Assembly (NCBI GenBank): GCA_014706295.1
Contig: JACSVZ010000002.1
Location: 51,858,717-51,922,716 of the forward strand
Origin: Lycocorax pyrrhopterus obiensis
Lineage: Eukaryota > Chordata > Aves > Passeriformes > Paradisaeidae
Direction of reading: 5' to 3'
Length of the DNA stretch: 64,000 nt
The notes under the pieces were generated by a model. The model ran no database searches and had not been told where the DNA came from. It was given only the letters and a program-made list of their open reading frames with translations. The position numbers were made by a program, and so were the translations under genes. Shown here one piece after another: positions 10,561 to 22,196 of this stretch. The stretch's first letter is position 1. Every line of letters starts with the position of its first letter.

Positions 10561-13500
10561 GTGTTTCATTCATGCAGTAAGTAGTGGAGTGAACTTTGTC
10601 AAAAGTTGTTGTGCTTTTTCAAATTTTTATTAAACCTTCTTTCACTAATTATTTTCATGATAATTCTGTGTGACATAAACCAGTCACTCATGACAGTGTG
10701 TTGTCAAAAAACACATGTAATTTTTTTTTCCCCTTCCTGAAAACTTAATGCATCTGAAGAGCATAAGGCATGTCAACACATTTTAAAAACTCACATTCTT
10801 AGGGAAGCTTCCTTAAAGTTTACGAGGAGTAACTCCAACTCCTAGTGAGAAAAAACCTGAAAACCTCAGCTCAAGCAAAGCATGCTTAGATAAAATCTTC
10901 ATACAGCTTTACAAAATACAACAACCTCCTCTAACTGTGCTTTAAAAAAGTGACACCAAGTTTCCTCTTTTCCTAAAGACATAGAAACACAGCGTGTGAT
11001 TTAAACTGAATTAGAGGAACAACTGATGTTTTGTCTGATTTCTAGTCCTCTTCAAAAAGCAGGTAGGAATGTGGCATGTGGACTATTTCTAATTCTTCTG
11101 CAGCAGTATATTTTTGACTGAAAATATGTTAAGAGGTATTGCAGGTCAAACTGCCACCTGGTTTGAATTACTGAGGTGGGGAGGAAATGAGATTGGGCAA
11201 TGAAAATTAAAAGATAATAATCTTCCAGGTCATCAGGTGAAACACTGTAAGGAGAAGCATAAAGTTTTATTTCATAATCATAATGAAAACAATGGGCTCT
11301 TTTCCTTGTTTACTTCATTATACTTCACTGTTCATGGATTTCCATTAGACTCTTACTGACTACCACATATGAACTTGAGAAGAAAATCAACCTAATGGAG
11401 GTGCCAAATAGAAAACAACGCGACCCTTAAAAAGTGGCCCTGTGTTAGATATCAAAAAAAGGATTTGACCATCATTTGTTCCTGTATCCACACGGGATAT
11501 TTCTTGCCAATTTTACAATGATATTTCTGGGGTGATTTGTTTCAGAAATCTGAAGGAATATTTCAATAAATATTAATTTATTCCCAACTGAACCTCAGTT
11601 TTGCATTAAAAAAATGCTTGAGACTTTGAGTATTTGATTTCTATGATTGTTTGTGCATTAAACCTTTGGCAGATGCAATATTCTTTAGAAGTTAATTTTA
11701 AACTCAAATGTTCGTGAAAAATCTTTTTTTTTTTTTTTTGACATTTGAAGTTCAAAAGACATTTCCAGTAATCTGGTAACATTTATCTATGTATTTCATA
11801 AACACCTGAGTAGTCCTATTGAAGTCAAAGTGATTGCTCATGTACTTCAAGTTAAGTGTTTCTAAGTCAGGAAGCTTCTTCTGAAACTTTTTTTAAAACT
11901 ACTTTTTTTACAGCCTAGAAGTAGAGAAACTGAAAAAATTCAACCAATGCATTATCTATCGTGAATTATTCCTTCCAGTAGCCTTTTGTTAGTGACAAAT
12001 GAGCATAACTGAAGCTCTGACTGAGAGCTGAAGATAAGAAAAGACAATTCCAAAATGTAACTTACTTCTTTGTTACCACTAGAAAAAGCAAATGCTCGAG
12101 AATTTGTTTATATTAATTCTTTTGTGCAGAGGACTGACATGGGGCACTCAGTTGCAAAGTAGCATTATCTCACACTGAAAAGTGGAGAAATTAGTAATTC
12201 TTACATTGTGACCTCCCCTAACTGCTGACTGCGGTGTGTGGCATCAAACAACTCGCTTAAATACTTATGCTTTGGGACCCATGACCATTAAGCTGAGATA
12301 ACTGAAGTAAAGCCTTCAGGGTATTAGGAACATGAAACCTGCAAGCTCCTAGTCCACCTGTGGGTGGTTGGTGATGCTTAGCACAGTATACCATTTGACT
12401 GGGCACATTTTCCTCCAAGGATGCCCACAGTGTCCTTCATCAAGACATAATATAGAAATAATATAATATAATAGTCTCTATATTTAATATTTACTTTTGA
12501 GGTGCAAATCAACCACTAAGCAAAATGTTTTCAACAGCAAGATTTTAGTCTTTTGGTACACCTTCCATAAAGCCAGTGCAGAAAAAATATTTGCATTTCT
12601 AATGCAGGGTAAGTGAAAGGCATTAGAGATGTGAAAGAGAATACAGAATTTCAGAGCAGTAACATATTACTGCCTTTTACTGAACAATCCAAAAAATCAC
12701 TTTGGCTCTCATAGGAAATTAAAGCCTAAAGTCAGAATGCACATAAAGTGAAGACTGAGAAGAAAAAAAGTCTCTTAAAAAAAGAGAAATGTCTTAATTA
12801 TAGCCAGATGTTATTGCTATGATTTAATTTTATTTTCATTAGATCTTATTTAATCTCTCTCTCAGTGGGCTGATCTGCACAGAAAAAGATGTCAAAAATA
12901 TATTACATGAATTCCCAAAATCACAAATTTTATGTGAATTTATTTTGAAGGGTCGTAAGTCGCTCAATGCCCTCCAACTCTGCATCTGCCGCAAAACTTC
13001 ATGGCTGTTATTTATCCTGTATTCAAACTCTTCAGGAAAAGTTGTCCATTCTCTCATGTTTTATTCACAAAGTGCTAATCCCTATGGGACCTTAGTCTCG
13101 CAGGGGTTTCTTTGCTTTCAGTTGTAATACAAATACAAATTAATTTTTATTGATGACAATGGTATCTTCTGAGAATAACTGCATTCCCTATTATTTGGAT
13201 AAATGAATACAAATCTGTTTTAAGAGAGGAAGATTTATTCCTAAATACATCTATTGAACAGATCACTGCATGTTTTAAGCTCGTATCTGTTCAGAATGCC
13301 GGTCACAGGACACAGTTTGTTCATTTATGTTGACAAATATAATGTTGTGGTTTAATTATTTATGGATTTTTAATTATTGAAAGCATTACTTAGCAGTCTA
13401 CCAGGAAATGTATCATGCTATATATTCTGAAGGTAATAAAAACTTAATGATCAGAGGGCCAATGGCAGCAGTTCTCTGAAATTAAATCTTTGATGAGAGG

Positions 13501-13625
13501 TGTCAGAGTGGTTGCAAGTTTTGGGACAGGGAGGAAGGAAAAAGGGTAATAGGTAACCAGGCAACAAATGTTTTCAGCTATGTGAAAGGTTAATGAGTAC
13601 ATAGCATTTGCATAATGTGACCCTT
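10561..13625. other. Unique AT-rich DNA, no gene recognised
   Basis: No gene or repeat family recognised. It holds a T16 tract at 11724-11739, a 7-bp A/T inverted repeat near 11566-11590 and an ATA-rich low-complexity stretch near 12448-12490. Open frames do not exceed 72 codons. Confidence 0.55.
11724..11739 (-). repeat. T16 homopolymer
   Basis: Sixteen consecutive T. It could be the A tail of a minus-strand retrocopy, but the adjoining sequence is not recognisable as one. Confidence 0.85.
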
Positions 13626-13772
13626 GGGCTTGTCTAAACTGCCCTTTATTTGTCCTTAAAAGTACCCTATCAATGTGAAGTCTACTGTGACTCCATCAAG
13701 ACAAGTACTAGTGGAAACAGAGTGCTCGGGACTGTTTTATAGCTCCACATTGACGGGGTTTAGACAATGACC
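13626..13772. mobile_element. Possible old MITE-like DNA transposon remnant
   Basis: TTGTCTAAAC at 13630-13639 is exactly inverted at 13758-13767 (GTTTAGACAA). Inside these, TCAATGTG at 13670-13677 is exactly inverted at 13746-13753 (CACATTGA). The outer motif with its leading GGGC (13627-13639) resembles the GGGCTTGTCTACACT-type termini I recall from hAT-like non-autonomous elements in reptile and bird genomes. The spacing of the two inner arms to the termini is not equal (30 versus 4 bases), so one side would have lost sequence. No transposase remains and no clear target-site duplication was seen. The alternative is a coincidental pair of short inverted repeats. Confidence 0.4.
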
Positions 13773-16700
13773 TAGCAAAAATACTTGTAGGTAAAAGACA
13801 TGTATCTCCACCTAGGCTTATTCCACAGAGGGAGCAGTATCAGCCCAAGAGGGGGTGGGATAGACAGATGTAAATGAGGCCTTTATGGTTATTTTGGGGG
13901 GTTTTTTTGGTTGGTTGTTTTTTTTCCTGATAGCTTCCTTTTTAATCCAAAGTAGAAGCTAAAGCTGATTTATTATTTTAAAAAAGAGAACAATATTTGA
14001 ACAACTGTCTGGTTAGTCTCTCCACACTGTGGTAAGGAGTTAATTTGGTAAAATAAAAGCGCTACAAGAAGGTGTCAAAGAAAAATATTACACTTCTTTT
14101 CTTCTCAATTACCACTGTATAAAATATGATTATAAAGCACAGGAAATTCAATAGAACAAGCTGGCAGGCACATATACCAGTGGAATGAAGTCTCCGTTTT
14201 TTCTTGCTCTCCTTTTAATAGAAACATTTCTATTAAACTCATATTTCTGCTAAAATATTAAAGTTTCTTGAAAACTCAACAGGCTGCATTGGTCCAAAGT
14301 ATATCACTTGCATTAGGTTACGTGCTGATTAGAGGTATCCAGGAACATGTTATACTTAACAGAGTCAAGAAGTTTTGGGTTTTTTTTTTAAACCGCTTAA
14401 GTACGAGTAGAATTTATTTGAAACATAGAAGCAGACATTGTGTATCAATTCAGTTTTACTTCTGTAACATGTTTTTGTCGGGACTTAGCTGGTAGCAACA
14501 GGGGATGCTGCTATACCACTGATTCTTGTCCGGCCCAGAAGTTGAGAAATTAAGCTAAACTTTGTGATACTCCCCGGAATAATTTTCCCCACTTACAAAC
14601 ATGAATGACCTGACTCAAGCAATATTTTCTTAGAAGAAGAAAAGCACACAAAAGGCAGGAAAATGGAGTAATATATACTTTCTTAAATATTGATTAACAC
14701 TATTTCACAAACATTTTCTATGGTAATGCTTTTGCCTAGCCTTCTGCATTCACACTTTGTGACTGTCAAACATCACAAGACTCAGTAGAAGCTGTCTCAG
14801 ATCTTGTGCTCTAAGCCGGTTTTGTTGCTGTAAACTCCTTCCAGCCAGCCCCTATTTCACCAGTTACTCTAGCAATGGTCCCCAACATTACAGCTATTAC
14901 AGTTCTCTGGAATGCAAGAAACATTTAAAAGCATCACTACTTTTCAAGGAAAACTAGAGTCTTTTGTCCTTCTTATTTTTTCCCTATAGATACACACACA
15001 CACTTCTTTGCCTTACTCTAGGCTGAGCTTTTACTTCAACACGAATGAGCATAATTATTCTACTCAGACATCTGTACCATATTATAAACACAAATTTTCT
15101 CCACTGTTTGGTATTAACAGAACTGCTTTCCAAACGTAACAAAACACACAGAAAATAGATGTGGTTTAAGCCTATTGATCTGTCCTTTGCAATTACACCT
15201 TCCTTTTCTTCCTCAGAAATCAACAGCAGGCACCTCTCTTGCCTCTTGTCCCCAAAATTCACCTGCTGTTGCTTTGCCTTTGCTTCCAGCCTTGGCTGTC
15301 AAGGTATCACAGGTAGCTGGAACTGCTGGATGAGAAGCAGCACCAGCTCCACCAGCCCAGACAAAGCCCTGTGAAGTTAGCCTGTAAATCACCAGTCCTT
15401 CCCTGCAGTTCCCTTTCTTCTGAGATTTCACACTAAATGTAATGGGTCTATTTATAGTCTGGTCTAATTATAGACCACAGGAGGTGTGGTCCCACTCAAG
15501 CTCCTTACTTTTTCTTTTTTCGTTGGCTCTGGCAATCACACTGCCATTGGATAAATGGGGTCAGGTAATTAATCCAACAGAGAATGAGCCTGCCATAAGA
15601 AATTACTCATTTACTTGGGAGATCAATGAGCTTTTGAGCTCACCCTCCAACCACGTGATCTCCAGCTCTGTCTCAAGGGAGGAGGCAGCAGTATATGCCT
15701 AGTGAAAAAAAAAAGAGATACGAGAATTGTGCCTTTTGGCATCAACCTGGTTGAATGTAGGTTGGTCGCACTGTGAAGCAACATCTCAAATGTGCCTCTC
15801 TGGAGAATATGTTGTCCTTCCCCACCTATGATGACACAAAGAATGAACAGAGATTTCTTTTTTTTTTTCCTCTTTTGCAACCTGCTGCCCAGAGCATTTC
15901 ACTGTCATTATGTCATTACGATATTACTTCCTCTCATATAAGACAAAACCAAAAAGAAGTGTCAAAGCCTCCTTCACGTGTGGGTCCTCTTCTAAGTACC
16001 ACCCACACAAATGTTTGAAAAATCCGTATTTCCTTTGGTCTGTCTGTAATACGAGCTCACCAAACCATGCCATTAGCATTAAGCTAAATCTAAGAATTTG
16101 GATATTCATTGAAAATTTTTTTTTTCCTGCATTGCAGAAAGGCTCTGAAATCTGTTTCTAGAAGAAACAAAAAGCAGTAGAAGGGCCAGTATATAACAAT
16201 GAAATTAATTTATATATTGCACACTTGATTTTTTTTCCCCAGTTTTTGCGATATTTGCCTAAAAAGCAAAAAGAGTTGTTTCTGAACTTGGGTTGTTTAC
16301 TTTGCACAGTTCCTTGCACATTTCCTTGCACAGTTCTAACCTCAAGTCATGAAAAAATGAAATTCCTAGAAATCCTTCTTCACCCGACCAACAGAATTTC
16401 ATTGCTCCCTGTTACTTTCGTAAACAAAATAAAACAAAAAAAGGGGAAAAGGAACTGGGGGCAAGTGCACAGTTCTGCTTTAAAAACCATCTCAGATCAT
16501 GAGACATTCCATGTATTCCAGTTAAATGATTAGGAGAACACATACTCAATGCTGTTCAACTTCTAAAAGCTTAACAGAAAAGTAAAATGCTTTCTCAGCT
16601 GCAGCTCTGTCCTTGCTTTGCAGCCCTTGGATAAACTGGAAGGCTGCAAGTAACACAAAAGGGAAGCTCAGAGGTGCTGAAGGAATGACTGAGTTGTTTC

Positions 16701-19700
16701 TTTCTACAGTGAGCCTCCAAGGAGCTGCCCAAATAAGCTGGCAGAAGATTTATGTGTCTGACAGAGGAGGTTTATAGGAAAAGTGAGGCAGGAAACAGCA
16801 AAGGATTGGGAAGAGTTCACTCTAACTGCTCTATTCAAGTTTCTGGGCCAGGACCTGGAGGACTGGAAGAGATGGAGGTTTTTCCTTTAAGGTCCAGTGG
16901 AAAGTGTTTTTAATATTGGCAGAATAAAGAAAATGAGTGCCACACAGCCTAACATAGAGGTGATCCATTTCTGTGCTCTTAGCTCCCTACACACATTCTG
17001 AACCCATATTCTGAGTGGAGAGGCAGTCTGACCAGTGTACTGTCAGACACAAACACATGAGAGCACTGGGGGAAGACAGTAACTCATGGAGGAAAGGGAA
17101 ACTGCAGCAGCATTCCCCATTCTTAACTCTTTTCATAAGCATGACTATTACACGTTACAAACAGATAATCATCCCATGAGCTACAGTTTAAATCTGCCAT
17201 TTATAATTTTTTTTTTAATTCACATTTTTAAATTATGCAATTCACCAACTTCATGTGAGAATAGCTGCTGTGATATTAGCTGGTCTTATCCCACCTGTTC
17301 ACCCTCAGACCCTGAAGTTTTAAGTGTTGAATGAACTGAAGACTAGCATTTAACCAGATTTGAAGAATCCACAGAATCCACATTCACTGATCTGAACATT
17401 CTTTGAACAAAATAAATTAATTGTAATACTTTCTTTGAAAAAAAACCCAATATTTACAATATTCTCCCTTTTTTATTTTTATTTTTTTAGAATTTTATTG
17501 ATCCTTGAAAGTTTTTATTATGTTTGACATCTACTTTTCATGGGTGGATGTGGCTCTCTGTGAAGTGAAAGGCAGTGAGAGCTGCTGAAGAAGGTTTTTC
17601 GACTCATAGAGTTTTCAGTGTTGGGTCCATGCACATTCAAAATGTATTCATGTAGGGAGATGGACTACTCTGTACCAGGAGATAGATCCCAGGCTTTTAT
17701 CATGCACGTTTCTGGGTACCTTGTACTGTTTTCTTTTCTAGTAGTGCAAGAAGCCTGTTTGTAGAATAATTTATAAAGGTCTCAATTATGTGTGACGGTG
17801 TTATAAAACACAAAGAGGTAAAATGTGTGTTGCAAATCCAAGCATGTGCACTGATGTGGCCCTTTCTTTAACTCTGATCATGAATCAGCATAGCACAAAA
17901 ACTGCATCACGATGGAAGTTTATCTTGTCTGGAATGTGGTGGTATAAATTTGATATGCAGAGGAGCTGTGCTGTCCTAGATTTTTGCCTGTAAGACACCA
18001 CCAGCAGATCTCAACAGACTACAAAGAAGGCAAAATGGAAGAAAAAATATGTTTTTCATGCCTAAAACTGAGCGCAAAGTCCATATTCTGTTTCTTTATA
18101 GCTTGTTGTCTCATTTTGGTTGGGAGTTCTTTGAGGCACGAGTTTGTGTGGTCAAACTTAATGGTGGGGCAGCTCCAAATACTCTGACAGGCTGTGACGT
18201 CTGCCTGCACCAGCTCATGTTGTTGTATTGCCTTGGATAGGTTAATATTGTCCCATTCTCAAAAAGGCAACAATTTAATAATTTCTGATAGAAATGAGGA
18301 GTTGGAAATAATTTCTAGACAACTTAAAGCTTCTAGCAAGACCACAGGAGATATAAGGTATTTATTCCTCAGTAACTTCAGATAGAACAGGTACATTTTA
18401 GCGAAAATATGTATTTTTGCAGTTAGTAGCAAAAAATGCTAAGGTAAAATATGGAGGTAAAAGAATTGCATTCAGAAAAAAACCTGTTCAATCACTCCCA
18501 AGTAAAAACTCACTAAGAAGCAGACTATCAGCAGGATTAGAAAACAATGGCATTTGAAACATCTGACTTGCACATCATGTACTTGTTTCAACTGAGTAGA
18601 TGTATTAAAGGCTCCAAATGACATTCTTCTGATCAAGCACATTCTCATTGTCCATACAAGCAAATTTTTCTACTACACTGTCAAATTTCCCCAGATACTA
18701 GGTTAAAATATCCCCATTTAGATTATATTTCTAGTTGAATTACATCAGGGCAGTCAGGAAAAAGTAAAATTATAATCAAGTAGAAGCAAGGTGTTTGCTG
18801 CTATTAAAAATTTTTGAGTGTGACATCCTTAGCAATGTGTTGCATGTCTTTAAAATCCTGTTACAGCACATAGGATGGGCTATGAGGTCACTCTGTGAAT
18901 CTAGGGAAGAGACAGTGCTTTAGTGCCTTTCTCCTTGCTCTGTTCAGTCCTGCGTGTTTGCAGTGCATACACCACAGATACACAGCATTTCTAACAGGCT
19001 TGTCCCTTGACATTTCTTCTTAACTGGTAGTCCTAGGTGAGGCAGTACAGAACAAATTCTGTGAAGGGAATGGGGGAAACTAAGATCAGCATCACAAAGA
19101 AAATAAACTAAACACGAGGAAGCAGTGATGTCCATAGTCATATACAGGCACGGATAGACACACACACGGTGATTAAATTCACCCTGTGTCCTGCATAAGA
19201 CCTTAATTCATCGTTATAATGATGTCACAAAATTTCCTCCCTCAAACAAATCTAAAATTGTGTTTTGAAGCTGCCTTCCTTCTGGTGAGCGTATTTTGTC
19301 TGCTGAGCTTCTTCCCTTTCCTCTCTGAGATAATAGGACCCACTATCAAGAAAGTGCAAGAGAAAGTTTTGTACCCTTGTGCTGGATTTGGGCAGAAGGC
19401 TGAGACCTGCTGTGCACACCACAGTGTTCCTCTCCCAGCATAACTACTTCGACAAAAACACTGTTGGGAAGAAAAACACAGTGACAGATGATGGGATTCT
19501 TGAGTTCACGGTCAAGCCTAACAGCTGCCGTGATTACCAGGATGAGGCACAAACAACCACATTCATCTGTGGTGCAAACCCATTGATGTCAGCAGATGAA
19601 ACTGGCTCTGAGAAATGTGGCTGCTCTGCTGTGCGTTTGTTTCTGAGGGAAGGGAGGGTAAACAGTAGAAAAAAAAAAGGCAAAGCATTAAGTAAATATG

Positions 19701-22148
19701 CAAATTGCAGCCTAATATGCAAAGTCTCTAGTTTGTTGCTCCAAACACTCCAATAAATAAAGAAAGCTCTCCATTTGGCTACATATTCGCACATAACACT
19801 GTGTACTTTCCACATAAAGATTTCCAAGTCAACTGGCTAAGTATTATTATTATTATTTTCTCTTCTGCTGTTAGAAAAGCACCTTCCACAAGAACAAGAG
19901 CCTTGTTTAGTTGATCTCTCTTTGAGGATTTATATATCGGATTAATTAGCAGTTGGAACGGGACTCACTCCCTCTCACAGCTTCCATTCTCCCATTAACA
20001 GTCTGTGGCTTGGTGCTAAATCTCAGAAGACAGTCCTGCTATTTACTGTTCTGTTTAGTGTAGGATTGCTAATTCTTATCTATTTAAACACAACTGATGA
20101 TGTCAGGACAGTCACCAAGCAAAGGCAGTTTGTAATGACTAGTCGTAATGTCACTGCTGATCCTAACACTTTTGTAAACTAATCATCTTTCTTTTTATTT
20201 CATTCCTAGGCATTAAAGCACTATAAAAGAACAATTAGTATGAGAGTTTGGGGAGAATAACATCTTTTTTATTTGTATTGCTAATTTTGTTAACTATGGT
20301 CTTAATTTGGAAATAATTTGCTGAAGGTCTTCTTTGCATATTTTTGTCCCTCAGTGTGTGCTTAATTCCTCGAAAATGATTCTGCATTACAGAGGGGCTA
20401 TTTTAGCATTCCTGAGTGGTCACACTGGTCTTGCCCCCAGTTCATACCCAACCCAGACTGAACTATGTCAGTGACTTGACTAAACCATACTTCCCTTTGC
20501 CTTCAAGGCATCTGTGTGAGGATAAGCCAGCACCCAGATGAAATTGCTTTAACTGCAGCAGGATCAGACTAAAACTACTCAGACTTGAGAGAGTGCACAT
20601 AAAGCTGAGCAGGAGATGTCACATCCTGCCTCCATCTCTGAAGCATCAGTGTCTGATGGTGTCAAACAGCTCAGCTGCCTGACAGGCTGCCAGAGGAGCT
20701 GTTGCACCCACTGCACCCTGCAGCAGGGTTCTCCAGGTAGTTCCACAAGCTGCAGCAAGCTTTCCTCAGCAGCAGGGACAGAGCATGTCTGCAGAGCAGC
20801 ATAGCTGTGTTCTGGGCCAGCTGGTTCCTGGGGATGCCCCCTTGGGACCTCAGATGACACAGTTGGCTTGTACCCAGCCTGCTCACAGGGCTCGTGGAGA
20901 AGCGCTGGTCTGCCTCCTTGCACCACTCTAAGGAATCCCATTCTTAAAGCTTTAAAAACTGCAGAGGTTGCAGTCAGATGCTGGGTGAGTCATTTTCTTT
21001 CCTTTCCCTCGTTTTCACCGTCAGAAATGATAATATTCTCCTCTGGAAAAACTACAGAGGGAGGATTCAGAACACAATATTCCTTTGCAAAAGCTAGCCA
21101 CAATAATGAGAAACTTAGACATCCCAGGTGCATTGAACTGAATGTTAGGGGATTTCCAGACAATTGCACTTCCTGCTTCAGCTCTATCCAAGGAGAACGT
21201 TTAACACAGATAAAGAGTACGATTCATATTTGATTTTGCTTATACCAACAAAACTAAGATCTAAACCCAGTTCATTACAGTTAATTGCAGAAGTTGCACT
21301 GACTTCAAATTGGATGCCAAATTGAATGCCTAATGAAAGACTTAATAATCTGCATTTTAAACATGGCACTGGATACCTGTCCTGTGTAGAGATGCAGAAA
21401 TTTTAATCTCAGAAGATATATTTGCACTTGGCTACACATCACTTTTAATTAAATTTCACCCAAGAGGTTTTTTTCTGTACATTTTTTCAATTTAAAGACA
21501 AAAACAAAAGCTCTTTCAAGAACTAAAGATCTGACCTTTTTTGAGGGCTGCTTACATTGTGTGAATTATGTTCTTCCATAGATTTTTATTAACTGTAGTG
21601 ATAAACTCTTGTGAATATCTCATAACAAATACAACATTATTAGTCTTAACTCAAAACTTTAATCTGCTCCTATTTTTAGTAGTCTAGGGCCTGTCTGTTA
21701 GCAAACAATTGGGAACATACATAATGTTGAAAGTATTCCTGTACCCAGTTTGACCAAGAGGGGAAGATTATGGGCCAAGTTTTAAGAATGTTTTGGTCCC
21801 AATAAATTGTCAAAATACATTGGTCTTTCAAAATCCAGTTTCCAGCAGGAAGCTGATTTTCATGGATGAATGGTAAAATATATACACTTATGCATCTAAG
21901 TGGGCTTTGTACATATTTTGAAGTCTGCTTTATTTTGTTTTTGTTTGCAGCTGGAAGAGGGGACTAGAAGGGCCTTATTGAAGGCCTTATTTTTTGACTG
22001 AACTGATTAACCATATAACAGACCTTAACAGTTTAAAACCGTGTTGTACATCCGCTTTTATTATTATCTCAGCCTTTCTAGAGTCAGGCCAGTTCCTGCA
22101 GCCTTCCATTAGAAGCTGAAGAGTTTTCCTGGTTTTCCTTCCTTTCCC
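13773..22148. other. Unique non-coding DNA, no gene recognised
   Basis: No gene recognised. Many overlapping frames of 60-125 codons occur, especially at 14.9-16.5 and 18.0-19.8 kb, on both strands and in several phases, none with a nameable domain. A GC-richer patch at about 20580-20960 is open on the minus strand for 120 codons and also open in other frames; its product is rich in Cys, Gln and Pro and unfamiliar. Small repeats: a 12-bp triplet repeat at 16302-16337 and (TTA)n near 19845-19857. Confidence 0.55.
16302..16337. repeat. 12-bp tandem repeat, three copies
   Basis: TTGCACAGTTCC, TTGCACATTTCC and TTGCACAGTTCT follow one another directly, differing at one base each from the first copy. 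A short minisatellite with no visible function. Confidence 0.85.
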
Positions 22149-22196
22149 ATTCTGTGATTCTGTGATTCTGTGATTCTGTGATTCTGTGATTCTGTG
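22149..22196 (+). repeat. (ATTCTGTG)6 array, CR1/SINE-type 3' tail
   Basis: Six perfect copies of the octamer ATTCTGTG. This octamer is the 3'-terminal repeat of avian CR1 LINEs and of the SINEs they mobilise. The bases just upstream (CTTCCTTTCCC, 22138-22148) loosely resemble the CR1 3' end that normally precedes the tail, so a heavily decayed plus-strand CR1 or SINE probably ended here. Six clean copies are more than the two to four usually kept at such ends, so the tail has probably expanded as a microsatellite. Confidence 0.8.

Noticed and set aside
14990..15003. (CA)n, and the similar (GT)n near 25084-25097
   Set aside because: Only five to six dinucleotides; ordinary short simple repeats.
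15442..15702. 86-codon plus-strand frame with a hydrophobic stretch
   Set aside because: It could look like a secreted or membrane peptide, but several other frames overlap the same area and nothing else supports it.
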